The translations under genes and the position numbers were made by a program. A stretch of 64,000 nt of DNA, taken from JAVVUJ01 sp964582545. GTDB taxonomy: Bacteria; Bacillota; Clostridia; Peptostreptococcales; Anaerovoracaceae. Numbering within the stretch: position 1 is the stretch's first letter; every line of letters begins with the position of its first letter. The notes below the pieces were generated by a model. The model was not told where the DNA came from. It was given only the letters and a program-made list of their open reading frames with translations, and searched no databases. Of this stretch, positions 1-8,453 are shown one piece after another. The stretch lies in the NCBI GenBank assembly GCA_964582545.1, contig CAZOSB010000007.1, forward strand, positions 28,306 through 92,305, in the 5' to 3' direction.

Positions 1-831
1 GATGTAATCAGTATTGAGAATCAAAATGCGCTAAAAAAGTTAAAAGATTCTTTAGATGGTAGCGTGGATATGGTTAAAATGAAATACAATGTAGCTTTTG
101 ATGAAAACGGTAATCCAACCTTTAGTTACTATAGAGAAAGAATATTAAAAAGAAGCATGAATTATCGTTGGGTAGGTGAAATTCATGAGGTGATAACACC
201 AAGAGGGAACGTGATTAGTTGTGAAATTGCAATCTTTCATAAAAAAATGCGTCCCAATGAACCACAACGAAATCTCAAAATTTTCGAAAAAATGTTATCA
301 GAGGGTAAAAGGTTAGAGCCAAGGGATCAATATTATTATGCTAGAGAATTATTTTATAATAACCGCACACCTGAGGCAATAGAGCAATTCAATTCATATT
401 TATCAGAGGGCAAAGGCTGGATCGAAAATAACATCGATGCATGTAAGGATTTGGCAAACTGTTATTATAGGATACAAGATAACGAAAAAGCAATTACCTC
501 TTTGTTCAGGAGTTTCCTCTACGATTCACCCCGTGCAGAAATTTGCTGCGATATTGGCAAACACTTTGTCAACATCAATCAATTTCAAACTGCAATTTTT
601 TGGTATGAAATTGCATGCAATTCAGAGATGAATGAAGAAAAAGGTGGATTTCTCAGTATAGATTGTTACGGGTACATTCCTTATTTACAGCTTTGCGTTT
701 GTTATGACCGTCTAGGGAATCGTGAAAAAGCAATGGAGTATAATGAAAAAGCCGGAAAACTGAAACCTAATAGCAGCAGTTATATCTACAATAAGAATTA
801 TTTTGATAAAGCATTAGCTGAAGAAGTATAA
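1..831 (+). CDS. Glycosyltransferase (GT2/SunS-like) with C-terminal TPR, 5' end outside window
   Basis: The reading frame is open to base 1, so this is the C-terminal 276 residues of a longer protein. The first part carries a motif typical of the end of a family 2 glycosyltransferase domain of the SunS/TPR type (YYRERILKR...YRWVGEIHEV). The rest is helical repeats resembling tetratricopeptides (for example KDLANCYYRIQDNEKAITSL and LCVCYDRLGNREKAMEYNEKA). Such proteins glycosylate peptides or surface components in the cytoplasm. The catalytic DxD region is not in view, so the donor and acceptor cannot be judged. A GTG at 64 is an internal codon, not the start. Confidence 0.75.
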   Translation, partial: DVISIENQNALKKLKDSLDGSVDMVKMKYNVAFDENGNPTFSYYRERILKRSMNYRWVGEIHEVITPRGNVISCEIAIFHKKMRPNEPQRNLKIFEKMLSEGKRLEPRDQYYYARELFYNNRTPEAIEQFNSYLSEGKGWIENNIDACKDLANCYYRIQDNEKAITSLFRSFLYDSPRAEICCDIGKHFVNINQFQTAIFWYEIACNSEMNEEKGGFLSIDCYGYIPYLQLCVCYDRLGNREKAMEYNEKAGKLKPNSSSYIYNKNYFDKALAEEV

Positions 832-934
832 TCAATATCATTAATGTTTTCTGATGTTTTTAATCACAAATTATGAAGAAATAACATAGTAATGTTATGA
901 ACGCAAAAACTCAATTCATAAAGGAGATATTTTA

Positions 935-1486
935 ATGATAAATAATCGAAAAAATAAAAATTTTGAAACATCCTTAAGAAATACACTAAGGCAGCTTTGG
1001 GAGCAACATGTAATGTGGACTCGATCCTTTATTATTAGCACGGCGGAAGGGTTAGGCGACTTAGATCTCGTAACGACCAGGTTATTGAAAAATCCTCAGG
1101 ATATGGCAGATGCCTTGAGACCTTTTTACGGGGATCAGGTCGCTAAAAAATTTCAGATGTTGCTAACAGAGCATTTGTCTATAGCCGGTGAACTTGTAAA
1201 TGCAGCAAAGGCCGGAGAGCAAGGAAAAGCGGATGCATTGAGGAAAAAGTGGTATCAGAATGCAGACGATATTTCCGCTTTTATGTCCTCGCTAAATCCT
1301 TATTGGAGCAAGGAAAATTGGCAAAAGATGCTCTACGAGCATCTACAGATGACCGAGGCAGAAGCAACAAATCGAATTGGAAAGAACTATGAAAAAGATA
1401 TTGCCTTGTATGATCAAATTGAAGATGGTGCTTTGAAAATGGCAGATTATATGGCTGTTGGTTTGATTAAGCAATTTGGATTATAA
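935..1486 (+). CDS. Conserved helical protein of unknown function (183 aa)
   Basis: I recognise this as a small, mostly alpha-helical Bacillota protein that databases sometimes mislabel as acetylglutamate kinase. It has no kinase motifs. Features seen are a tryptophan-rich N-terminal helix (LWEQHVMWTR), a central segment with the pattern RLLKNPQDMADALRPFYG, and a W-Y-Q-N-A-D-D-I block. There is no signal peptide or membrane segment. The start at 935 follows a good ribosome site (aaaggagatat). The next small gene begins 30 bases after its stop, so the two are probably co-transcribed. The function is unknown. Confidence 0.6.
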   Translation: MINNRKNKNFETSLRNTLRQLWEQHVMWTRSFIISTAEGLGDLDLVTTRLLKNPQDMADALRPFYGDQVAKKFQMLLTEHLSIAGELVNAAKAGEQGKADALRKKWYQNADDISAFMSSLNPYWSKENWQKMLYEHLQMTEAEATNRIGKNYEKDIALYDQIEDGALKMADYMAVGLIKQFGL

Positions 1487-1516
1487 AAATAAATTTATGG
1501 AAAGAGGAGTTCTATC

Positions 1517-1690
1517 ATGGCTGAATGTAACTCTTTACCTATTGTCCTAAGCTCATTTGCATCAATTTTAGCTTCCAGTTTAAACGACGAAGAATTAGAA
1601 TTAGTAGCAGCTTCTTTAACACAATTGGGTGATTCTTTAACATTAATTTCTATACAACGTTCCATTTCCTCTGAGAAGAATAATGTCTAG
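1517..1690 (+). CDS. Small conserved hypothetical protein (57 aa), DUF6774-like
   Basis: A 57-codon gene begins at an ATG preceded by aaagaggag at a proper distance. It ends at TAG 34 bases before a rho-independent terminator. The product is an acidic/hydrophobic short protein with the pattern LNDEELELVAASLTQLGDSL. This resembles the small Bacillota proteins of the DUF6774 type; I am recalling that resemblance and have not searched for it. It looks like the last gene of a two-gene unit with the helical protein upstream. No function can be given. Confidence 0.6.
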   Translation: MAECNSLPIVLSSFASILASSLNDEELELVAASLTQLGDSLTLISIQRSISSEKNNV

Positions 1691-1723
1691 GTCATATCAT
1701 TGATCGTACTTAATAAAATAAAG

Positions 1724-1753
1724 AAAATGTCGTTAGCAGGCGACATTTTTTTG
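1724..1753 (+). terminator. Rho-independent terminator
   Basis: Stem aaaatgtcg / cgacatttt with an 8-base loop, followed by a T-run. It closes the small two-gene unit at 935-1690. Confidence 0.85.
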
Positions 1754-1844
1754 ATTTAAACATATTTTTGTTTAGAAGACATAATATAGGAAAAAGACAA
1801 TAATTAAATATATTTTTGAGAGATATTAAAGAAAGGATAGTCCG

Positions 1845-2321
1845 ATGAAAAAATTGAACTGGGAATCGCTGATCATCAGTATCTCTATTCCCCTAATCAT
1901 AGGGGGATTAGCGGGATTTTTAACAATGAATGACATGAGCCAATTCTATAAGATTGAAAAACCGGAATTAACACCACCTGCCATTGTTTTTCCAATCGTA
2001 TGGACCATCTTGTATATTCTCATGGGGATTTCTGCTTATCTGGTGAAGAATTCGAAAGGAAGTGATAGTGAGAAAAAAACCGCCATGACACTGTATATAA
2101 TCCAGCTTGGATTTAACTTTTTCTGGTCTATTTTGTTTTTCCGCTTTGACGCTTATTTGCTCTCTTTCATCTGGTTAGTAATCCTGTGGCTTCTCATCAT
2201 TTTAATGATAAAGTCATTTGGAAAAGTCAATAAATTAGCTGCTTTATTACAAATTCCATACTTACTTTGGGTGACCTTAGCGGGATATTTAAACTTGGCT
2301 ATATATCTTTTAAATTCATAA
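1845..2321 (+). CDS. tspO: TspO/MBR family membrane protein
   Basis: A 158-residue protein with five hydrophobic segments and the TspO hallmarks: an early W..L...L.IGG.AGF region, the loop KPELTPPAIVFPIVWTILY, and a fourth/fifth helix region containing NFFWSILFF. TspO proteins bind porphyrins and related tetrapyrroles in the membrane and affect their transport or breakdown, often as part of stress control. The length matches the family. The start at 1845 follows aaagaaaggatag. The gene is flanked by terminators on both sides, so it is monocistronic. The family call is firm; the ligand here is unknown. Confidence 0.88.
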   Translation: MKKLNWESLIISISIPLIIGGLAGFLTMNDMSQFYKIEKPELTPPAIVFPIVWTILYILMGISAYLVKNSKGSDSEKKTAMTLYIIQLGFNFFWSILFFRFDAYLLSFIWLVILWLLIILMIKSFGKVNKLAALLQIPYLLWVTLAGYLNLAIYLLNS

Positions 2322-2348
2322 ATTACTTGATCCGATAGGTTAAATAGG

Positions 2349-2390
2349 AAACCTCAAATAGAATGTTTGTTCTTTTTGAGGTTTTTTTTA
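2349..2390 (+). terminator. Rho-independent terminator after tspO
   Basis: Arms aaacctcaaa and tttttgaggttt, followed directly by a T-run. Confidence 0.85.
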
Positions 2391-2418
2391 ATTCTTATTG
2401 ATAAAAGATTAAAAATTA

Positions 2419-2446
2419 TTTAACCATTTCAGTTGAAATGGTTAAA
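2419..2446. repeat. Perfect 13-bp inverted repeat upstream of the sigma-54 activator
   Basis: Arms tttaaccatttca and tgaaatggttaaa are exact reverse complements separated by 2 bp (gt). The element ends 97 bp before the start of the sigma-54 activator gene. It has no following T-run long enough for a clear terminator. It could be an operator, for example for autoregulation, or a short hairpin. The symmetry is seen directly; the role is inferred. Confidence 0.6.
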
Positions 2447-2543
2447 TTTTATCCTTATAATAAATCAAAAGCGAATTATGGTAAATCAACCACAAGAGAA
2501 AAACGATGAATGCATCATAGATAAATAAGAAAGCAGGACGGAA

Positions 2544-4340
2544 ATGATAAAAAACCTAACTTTTTTTACAGGTAGTGAATTTTCAAAAAAATTTTTTCTA
2601 AAACAACTTCGAGAATATATTCCCGACGAAATAGAGATTATTATCTATGCGGTTAATGTGGATACTATTGAAAATATAACTAGTGATCTTCTTATTTTTT
2701 CTAGTCAAATTGTCCTAGAAGAGATGAAAGCCTCGGGTTTGTTTCATCAGGAACTTTATGAAACGAATCCTCTAAAAGATTATATTGTTTGTAATAGAAC
2801 TATTAATATAGACTATATCGATGAAGTTTTGCAAATCCCATTAGGGTCGGAAGTATTTTTTGTCAACGATGTCCTTGAAACCGCCAGTATCTGCATCTCC
2901 CATTTATTAGAGCTGGGAATAGACCACATAACCTATGTTCCATATTACCCGGGAGCATCGGAAAATCCGGAAATTGAAGTGGCTATCACGGCCGGAGAAT
3001 CCCAATTTGTACCGTCCTATTGTAAAAAGGTAATCGACTTAGGTCCCAGAGTCATAGATGCAATCTCCATGTACCGCATTGTGGAGAAAGTAGGTATGAT
3101 TCATTTTGATGCCACCAATATAATGAAAAAATATTTGCAAAAAATAATAAATATTTCTAAAAAACTTGCAGATACAAACGATCAGGTGGAAATATTAAAA
3201 AACTCCGTCAGGCATAGATTAAAAGAAAAAGGACATTTCGCCAAACATTCCTTTGACCATATCGTGGGAAAAAGCAAAGCCCTTACAGAATCCATAGAAA
3301 GAGCAAAAAAACTGGCGGAAACGGAGTTAACCATACTCATAGAGGGAGAAAGCGGAACGGGGAAAGAGCTGTTTGCCAGCGCTATACATAATCATTCCCA
3401 TCGAAAAGACGGTCCATTCTTAGCTGCAAACTTTAGCGCACTTCCGGAAGAGTTGGTGGAGAGTGAGTTGTTTGGATATGAGGAAGGTGCCTTTACGGGA
3501 GCAAAAAAAGGCGGAAAAATTGGACTTTTTGAGTTAGCTGAAGGGGGTACTATCTTTTTGGACGAGGTAGGGGATATCTCGCCAAAAGTGCAAACAAGAC
3601 TTTTGCGAGTTTTGCAGGAGAAGGAAATCATGCCTATCGGTGGCGGAAAAATTAAAAAGGTAGATATCCGAATTATTGCAGCAACCAATAAGAATTTAAA
3701 AGAAATGGCTAAAAATAACCAGTTTCGTTCAGATTTATATTATCGATTAAAGATTGGATGTATTTATATACCTCCTTTGCGAGATCGAAAAGAAGATATT
3801 CGAGACTTAGTATATTATTTTATTAAGGCGGAAACTAAGAAAAAAATCCCGGTAAATGAAAGCGTGTTTAAAGAATTTGAAAAATATGCTTGGCATGGAA
3901 ACGTTAGAGAAATTTCCAGCACCATACAGTATATGCTGGCTATCTCAAAAAAAGAGGAATTAGAGTTTGACGATCTTCCTGACGAAAATTTCTTTGAAAT
4001 GACAGAAGATGATTCTATAGAAAATAAAAAATATATAAATATTGAATTTGATAATTTTACAAAATTAGAAGAGAAAAAAAGAGAGCTGGATGCAGAAACG
4101 GAAACGGTGCTGTGGGTTATCTATAAACTTCAAGAAGAAGCCATCACCTGTAGCAGAGAGAGAATTGTTATAGAAATGCAAAAGACCAAGTTTAACCTTA
4201 CGGAAAACCAAGTAAGGAATAGGCTAAAAATTTTGGAAGAAAATGAATATATCTATAAAAACAAAGGGAAGCGTGGCACCATACTTAGAAAAATTGGCAA
4301 GAACTACATTGAGCAAAGGGAGCAAGGCAAGTTCCAGTAA
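2544..4340 (+). CDS. Sigma-54-dependent transcriptional activator with PrpR-N-like sensor and winged-helix C-terminus
   Basis: A 598-residue bacterial enhancer-binding protein. Residues 1-200 form a PrpR_N-like sensory region. Residues 235-470 are the AAA+ domain with Walker A GESGTGKE (268-275), the sigma-54 contact loop GAFTGA (315-320), Walker B GTIFLDE (335-341) and the WHGNVREI block (450-457). The C-terminus lacks a recognisable Fis-type helix-turn-helix. Instead residues 520-590 look like a winged helix (ENQVRNRLKILEENEYIYK...GKRGTILRK). It lies immediately upstream of two genes that each carry a consensus -24/-12 promoter, so it is the likely activator of the cyanophycin genes. Its inducer is not known. 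The ATG follows aggacgga. Confidence 0.92.
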   Translation: MIKNLTFFTGSEFSKKFFLKQLREYIPDEIEIIIYAVNVDTIENITSDLLIFSSQIVLEEMKASGLFHQELYETNPLKDYIVCNRTINIDYIDEVLQIPLGSEVFFVNDVLETASICISHLLELGIDHITYVPYYPGASENPEIEVAITAGESQFVPSYCKKVIDLGPRVIDAISMYRIVEKVGMIHFDATNIMKKYLQKIINISKKLADTNDQVEILKNSVRHRLKEKGHFAKHSFDHIVGKSKALTESIERAKKLAETELTILIEGESGTGKELFASAIHNHSHRKDGPFLAANFSALPEELVESELFGYEEGAFTGAKKGGKIGLFELAEGGTIFLDEVGDISPKVQTRLLRVLQEKEIMPIGGGKIKKVDIRIIAATNKNLKEMAKNNQFRSDLYYRLKIGCIYIPPLRDRKEDIRDLVYYFIKAETKKKIPVNESVFKEFEKYAWHGNVREISSTIQYMLAISKKEELEFDDLPDENFFEMTEDDSIENKKYINIEFDNFTKLEEKKRELDAETETVLWVIYKLQEEAITCSRERIVIEMQKTKFNLTENQVRNRLKILEENEYIYKNKGKRGTILRKIGKNYIEQREQGKFQ

Positions 4341-4365
4341 CCGTAACCACCAAAGAAAACCATTA

Positions 4366-4421
4366 AACACTTTTTTCGAAAACGTAAGGAGAATTCTTGG
4401 AAAAGTTTATTGAAAAGTGTT
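4366..4421. repeat. Spaced 9-bp inverted repeat upstream of the first sigma-54 promoter
   Basis: Arms aacactttt (4366-4374) and aaaagtgtt (4413-4421) flank 38 bp, and the right arm ends 22 bp before the -24 element. It is a candidate activator site, or simply local AT-rich symmetry. No exact copy is present upstream of the second sigma-54 promoter. Confidence 0.3.
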
Positions 4422-4442
4422 AAATTTGAGTAAAAAATTACT

Positions 4443-4458
4443 TGGCATAAGAATTGCT
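4443..4458 (+). promoter_or_regulatory. Sigma-54 (-24/-12) promoter of the cyanophycinase gene
   Basis: TGGCAT-N5-TTGCT with GG and GC exactly 12 bp apart fits the sigma-54 consensus. It lies 57 bp upstream of the cyanophycinase start. The 19-bp string acttggcataagaattgct recurs unchanged at 8389-8407 before the transporter gene. Confidence 0.9.
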
Positions 4459-4514
4459 GTGAAAAAAGTTGTTCGTTATAAATATGTTATTGCTAAAAAG
4501 AAAGGATGACAATC

Positions 4515-7500
4515 ATGAAGAGAACAACGAGAAAAATCATGGCACTGATGCTTATGGTGACCATGGTCTTTGGATCCTTTGGTTTTGCATTTGCTGAGGA
4601 AGGAGGTGCGGTGACCAATGGGGCTAAATTTGTAGACATGCCTCAGGATTGGTCCACCGCAGCTCTAAATCATGCGGTGGCAAATGGGCTGATTTCCGGA
4701 AGTGACAGTGCCAGCGGAAAAGTCATCAGACCAAATGCAAATCTGACGAGAGGAGAAATGGCCACCATTGTAAACAGGGCCTTCGGCGCTACCGAACAAG
4801 GAAGTTTAGCCAGCTTTTCAGATGTGCCTGCGAATGCGTGGTATGCACCTGAAATGGCAAAAGCACTTGTGATGGGGACCTTCGCCGGAAGCGATGGTAA
4901 GATGAGACCCACAGATGCTATCACCAGACAAGAAGCCTTCGTAGTATTGGCGAGAGCTTTTCAGGCAGAAGGAACCGGAAGTGGGTTATCTAAGTTTTCC
5001 GATGCCAGTAGCATTGCAAGTTGGGCCAAAGGCGCAATCGGAGGATTGGTAGAAAAGGGATCTGTAGCTGGATCCAATGGAAAACTCAACCCTACGACCA
5101 ACATTACAAGGGCGGAGTTTGCTCAAGTAATGGATAATATGGTACAACAATATTTTACTGTAGCAGGTAAATATACAAGTGTATCAACAGGCACAATCCT
5201 GATTAACACGCCGGGTGTAACCCTTAGCAATGTAACCGTTACAGGCGATTTGATCATCGGCGATGGCGTAGGCGAAGGGGATGTGACCTTAGATAATGTT
5301 TTAGTGAAAGGAACCACGGTCATCAGAGGCGGTGGAGCAAATTCTATCTATATTACAGGAAGCACTAATCTAGGAAAAGTGATCGTATGCAAGACTGCAT
5401 CAGGAAAAATAAGTATCAAAGTCAGCGGTAATGCAACGGTCAATATCACGGGTAAGGTAGATACCATCCTAGTGGCAGGAAATGCGAAAGTATATCTTTT
5501 AACAGGTTCCAGCGTATCTAATGTGGAAAACAACGGCACCAATCCCATAACTTTAGATCCCGGTGTAAAAACACCACTTATCACTGGCAGCAATACCACA
5601 GTAGTAATTCTGAAAGAATCCACACCTCCTGCTACTAGCGGAAGTGGCGTTACCGGTGGAGGTGGCGGTGGCGGAAATGGTGGAAATGGCGGTGGAGAAA
5701 CACCCGCAGTGAAAGAAGACACCAACCCGCTGAAGGTTACGAGAACGGGGTATGAGTTACAAGATTATACCATTACCTTTAAATCGGCAAATACGTCCAA
5801 CATTAAAAACAATGTTCTGTTTTACTCAACTGTTGGAGCTGTTGATATCGATAGCGAGTATAACACCCTAGATGATCAAGAGGTGGCAACTTTAGTTGAA
5901 CAAGGAAAAGCCTTATCTCTAGGTACGGGGGCTACCATTACAGCGAAGTTGCCCGCCACATTAAAGGCTATCAATGGACATAGGTTCGATCAAAGTGAAA
6001 AATATAACATCTATTATATTTTCGTTGCTTCCATTTCAAACAGCGGCGACATAGACATAACAAAAGCTGATTTGATGATTCATCCGGAAAGAGGACCTGA
6101 AGTCCTGACTTCCATCGGAGCAGGACCAGGTAAAGGTGCGGTAGTTCCAGCGGGAGGCTCTACTTCCATGTCTAAGACATCCGGTACTTTTGTACAAGCT
6201 TATATCGACAATATGAAAAAAAATACATCTAATGTAAGTCTGGAAACACCAAGAATCGCTGTATTTTCCGCTTCTTGGCAAGAAACTGAAGACTTGCAGT
6301 ACGATGATTTTTACAACGAAGGAGACAAGGAAAACTTTGAAAGTCATGGCATGGAACCTGTCTATATTCCATTAGCACTTGATAATTACAAAAGCATCAC
6401 AAACGAACAATATTTTGCTGATCTCGTAGAGAGCTGTCACATCGCCTTCTTCTTTGGAGGAGCGCAGTTGAGACATACCAGAACATTGCTCAATGATGAT
6501 GGAACTCTTTCAAAGGTGGGCGATGCCATTCAAAATGTGCTTGCAAAGGGTGGAACGGTAGCAGGTTCCAGTGCGGGATCTGCTGTGATGTCAGGATTCT
6601 CCTATACTGACGGTGCAAATTATTCCTATCAGCCAATGTATTGGAATGATACGCAGCTAGTGGATTTTGCAAAATACGATGGGGAAACGGATAAAGAACC
6701 GGTAGCCGTCAAAAAAGGCAACAGCCTTTATTACAAGAGCATCGATGTTATCGAGCCTGCGGCAGGAAAGGATGCGTTGATGGATTCTCATTTTGATATG
6801 AGAGGACGCCTTGGCAGATTGCTGATCGCAATGAGGGATACGGATCCGACAGGTCTTGCCATAGGACCAGATGAAGGTACGGGCATTCGTATTACTGAAG
6901 GCGTAGGAACTGTATTTGGTTTGGGTGGTGTCTATATTGTGGACGCAGCAAACGCCTCTTGGAGTTCGGGGAAAGGGACTTCAAACCCATTTTCTGTTAC
7001 AGGAATCAAGTTACACTATTTAACAGAAGGGGATACCTACGATTTTGGGACAGGGGTGGTTACTCCTAAAAGTGGAAAGACGGAAATCATAGAATCAGCA
7101 ACAACTCCTTATAAGACAAATGATGCTTTTGGTGCCTATGAAACCTCAAAGACCATTTTATCATTGGCTAACAGTACCGCTAGTTCGGTGACGGTAAAGG
7201 CAAAAAAAGCTCCGGATATCACATTTGTGGAGGGACCAACCTTTGATATTACCTATACAAAGGGAAATGGTACAGCTGCATATGTGGATAGTTCATCAAC
7301 TTATAATAAGGGAGCCATCAAGGATTATTTAACAAGTTATCAGAAGACTACAATTACCAATTTGGTCATGGACGTTGAATTGGGTCGCCATTTGCCACTG
7401 GTTACACATATTTCCAATACGGTTACCTCTGCAAGCATTGAGTTTAACAATCCGCTGATGATAAATGGAGTCACCGATGGCTCCATCTATACCGTAGGCC

Positions 7501-8108
7501 TTGATACTACTGCTTATATACAAATCAAAGGTAACGATGATACCCCTAAGGCCATTTCAGAAGATTCTTCTTTCGAAATTGTCCATGGTAATGTACTTAA
7601 AGTAGAGTTAGCCAATGATAGCTTTGAACGAGGTGATACCATCCAAATTATGGACACTGTAAAAGATATTTATGGAGAGTCGGTCAATGAAGACATCATA
7701 TTCTGGTACAGTGGAACGAAATGGTTATCACCCCTTAAAGTGACAGATGTATATAAATCAGGTAGCAAAGCATACAGAGTATTCTTGGAGTTTAGCAATG
7801 AAATTGCCATCGGATATACGGACGCGGCAGACGATAATTATTTCATCGACCCGAAATCATCCGCAACAGAAAAGGCGAAATATATTGTTGTAAAGGATAG
7901 CCTGGGCAATGTAAAAGCGCTGGATAATAGCAACTCCTTTTGGCTTGATCCAGAATACCCCAAAGAGATTATGATTGATTTGGATACGGAAGTTTTTGTA
8001 AGTGGTGATACCATCACCATTAAAACAACCATCGTAGATATCTTTGGAGAAGGTATTGTAGAAGATCTCACTTATAGCTTTAACGGAAGTAAATGGACAT
8101 TGAACTAA
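4515..8108 (+). CDS. S-layer-anchored secreted cyanophycinase (SLH x3, beta-rich region, peptidase S51)
   Basis: The 1197-residue product has a signal peptide (1-28), three SLH domains (about 34-212) for cell-wall anchoring, a repetitive beta-helix-like region (about 220-380) and a Gly-rich linker. Next comes a peptidase S51 cyanophycinase domain (about 540-870), then C-terminal beta-sandwich-like repeats. S51 signatures are the FFFGGAQLR block, the nucleophile Ser686 in AGSSAGSAVM, and His759 in DSHFDMRGRLGRL. Family enzymes cut the polymer multi-L-arginyl-poly-L-aspartate into beta-Asp-Arg dipeptides. The ATG at 4515 is preferred because the ATG at 4506 overlaps the aaagga ribosome site. 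The gene is transcribed alone from a sigma-54 promoter and closed by a terminator. The neighbouring importer and isoaspartyl dipeptidase support cyanophycin as the substrate, though activity is not proven. Confidence 0.9.
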   Translation: MKRTTRKIMALMLMVTMVFGSFGFAFAEEGGAVTNGAKFVDMPQDWSTAALNHAVANGLISGSDSASGKVIRPNANLTRGEMATIVNRAFGATEQGSLASFSDVPANAWYAPEMAKALVMGTFAGSDGKMRPTDAITRQEAFVVLARAFQAEGTGSGLSKFSDASSIASWAKGAIGGLVEKGSVAGSNGKLNPTTNITRAEFAQVMDNMVQQYFTVAGKYTSVSTGTILINTPGVTLSNVTVTGDLIIGDGVGEGDVTLDNVLVKGTTVIRGGGANSIYITGSTNLGKVIVCKTASGKISIKVSGNATVNITGKVDTILVAGNAKVYLLTGSSVSNVENNGTNPITLDPGVKTPLITGSNTTVVILKESTPPATSGSGVTGGGGGGGNGGNGGGETPAVKEDTNPLKVTRTGYELQDYTITFKSANTSNIKNNVLFYSTVGAVDIDSEYNTLDDQEVATLVEQGKALSLGTGATITAKLPATLKAINGHRFDQSEKYNIYYIFVASISNSGDIDITKADLMIHPERGPEVLTSIGAGPGKGAVVPAGGSTSMSKTSGTFVQAYIDNMKKNTSNVSLETPRIAVFSASWQETEDLQYDDFYNEGDKENFESHGMEPVYIPLALDNYKSITNEQYFADLVESCHIAFFFGGAQLRHTRTLLNDDGTLSKVGDAIQNVLAKGGTVAGSSAGSAVMSGFSYTDGANYSYQPMYWNDTQLVDFAKYDGETDKEPVAVKKGNSLYYKSIDVIEPAAGKDALMDSHFDMRGRLGRLLIAMRDTDPTGLAIGPDEGTGIRITEGVGTVFGLGGVYIVDAANASWSSGKGTSNPFSVTGIKLHYLTEGDTYDFGTGVVTPKSGKTEIIESATTPYKTNDAFGAYETSKTILSLANSTASSVTVKAKKAPDITFVEGPTFDITYTKGNGTAAYVDSSSTYNKGAIKDYLTSYQKTTITNLVMDVELGRHLPLVTHISNTVTSASIEFNNPLMINGVTDGSIYTVGLDTTAYIQIKGNDDTPKAISEDSSFEIVHGNVLKVELANDSFERGDTIQIMDTVKDIYGESVNEDIIFWYSGTKWLSPLKVTDVYKSGSKAYRVFLEFSNEIAIGYTDAADDNYFIDPKSSATEKAKYIVVKDSLGNVKALDNSNSFWLDPEYPKEIMIDLDTEVFVSGDTITIKTTIVDIFGEGIVEDLTYSFNGSKWTLN

Positions 8109-8163
8109 TCAAAAATAAAAGGTGAGGGGGACTATGGTTTTGAAGTGGTTCCTAGCATAAATT

Positions 8164-8205
8164 ACGAGCGATTGAGAGGGTGAACATCTCGGTCGCTCGT
8201 TTTCT
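8164..8205 (+). terminator. Rho-independent terminator after the cyanophycinase gene
   Basis: Stem acgagcga / tcgctcgt extended by gaga / tctc across a 2-base internal mismatch, then ttttctctattt. Confidence 0.8.
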
Positions 8206-8391
8206 CTATTTCAATAGAGAGCTGAACAACTAAACCAGGTCTGAACCATGCAAATTTCTAATATAGATAATGTTTACTTTTGTAGAATTTCCGCGAACAC
8301 CAATTATCACCATTATGAACCAGAAAAAAATAAATGAGTAAAAATAAGATATAAGAAACCAAGCGGTATTGGAAAATATGGGTTTATGACT

Positions 8392-8407
8392 TGGCATAAG
8401 AATTGCT
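8392..8407 (+). promoter_or_regulatory. Sigma-54 (-24/-12) promoter of the YfcC transporter-iadA unit
   Basis: TGGCAT-N5-TTGCT, identical to the element at 4443-4458 including flanks over 19 bp. It lies 47 bp before the transporter start. Confidence 0.9.
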
Positions 8408-8453
8408 ATAACATATCCATGTAATAATTATTTTTATGAATGGAGGAAAAAAG

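Larger units (their letters stand above)
8109..8453 (+). other. Intergenic region: terminator plus sigma-54 promoter
   Basis: This gap holds the cyanophycinase terminator (8164-8205) and the second sigma-54 promoter (8392-8407). Between them lies about 185 bp of AT-rich sequence that presumably contains activator-binding sites. I find no further gene in it. Confidence 0.7.

Noticed and set aside
5348..5725. Long minus-strand frames within the cyanophycinase gene
   Set aside because: They are low-complexity Pro/Val-rich shadows of the repetitive Gly- and Thr-rich coding region and have no ribosome sites.
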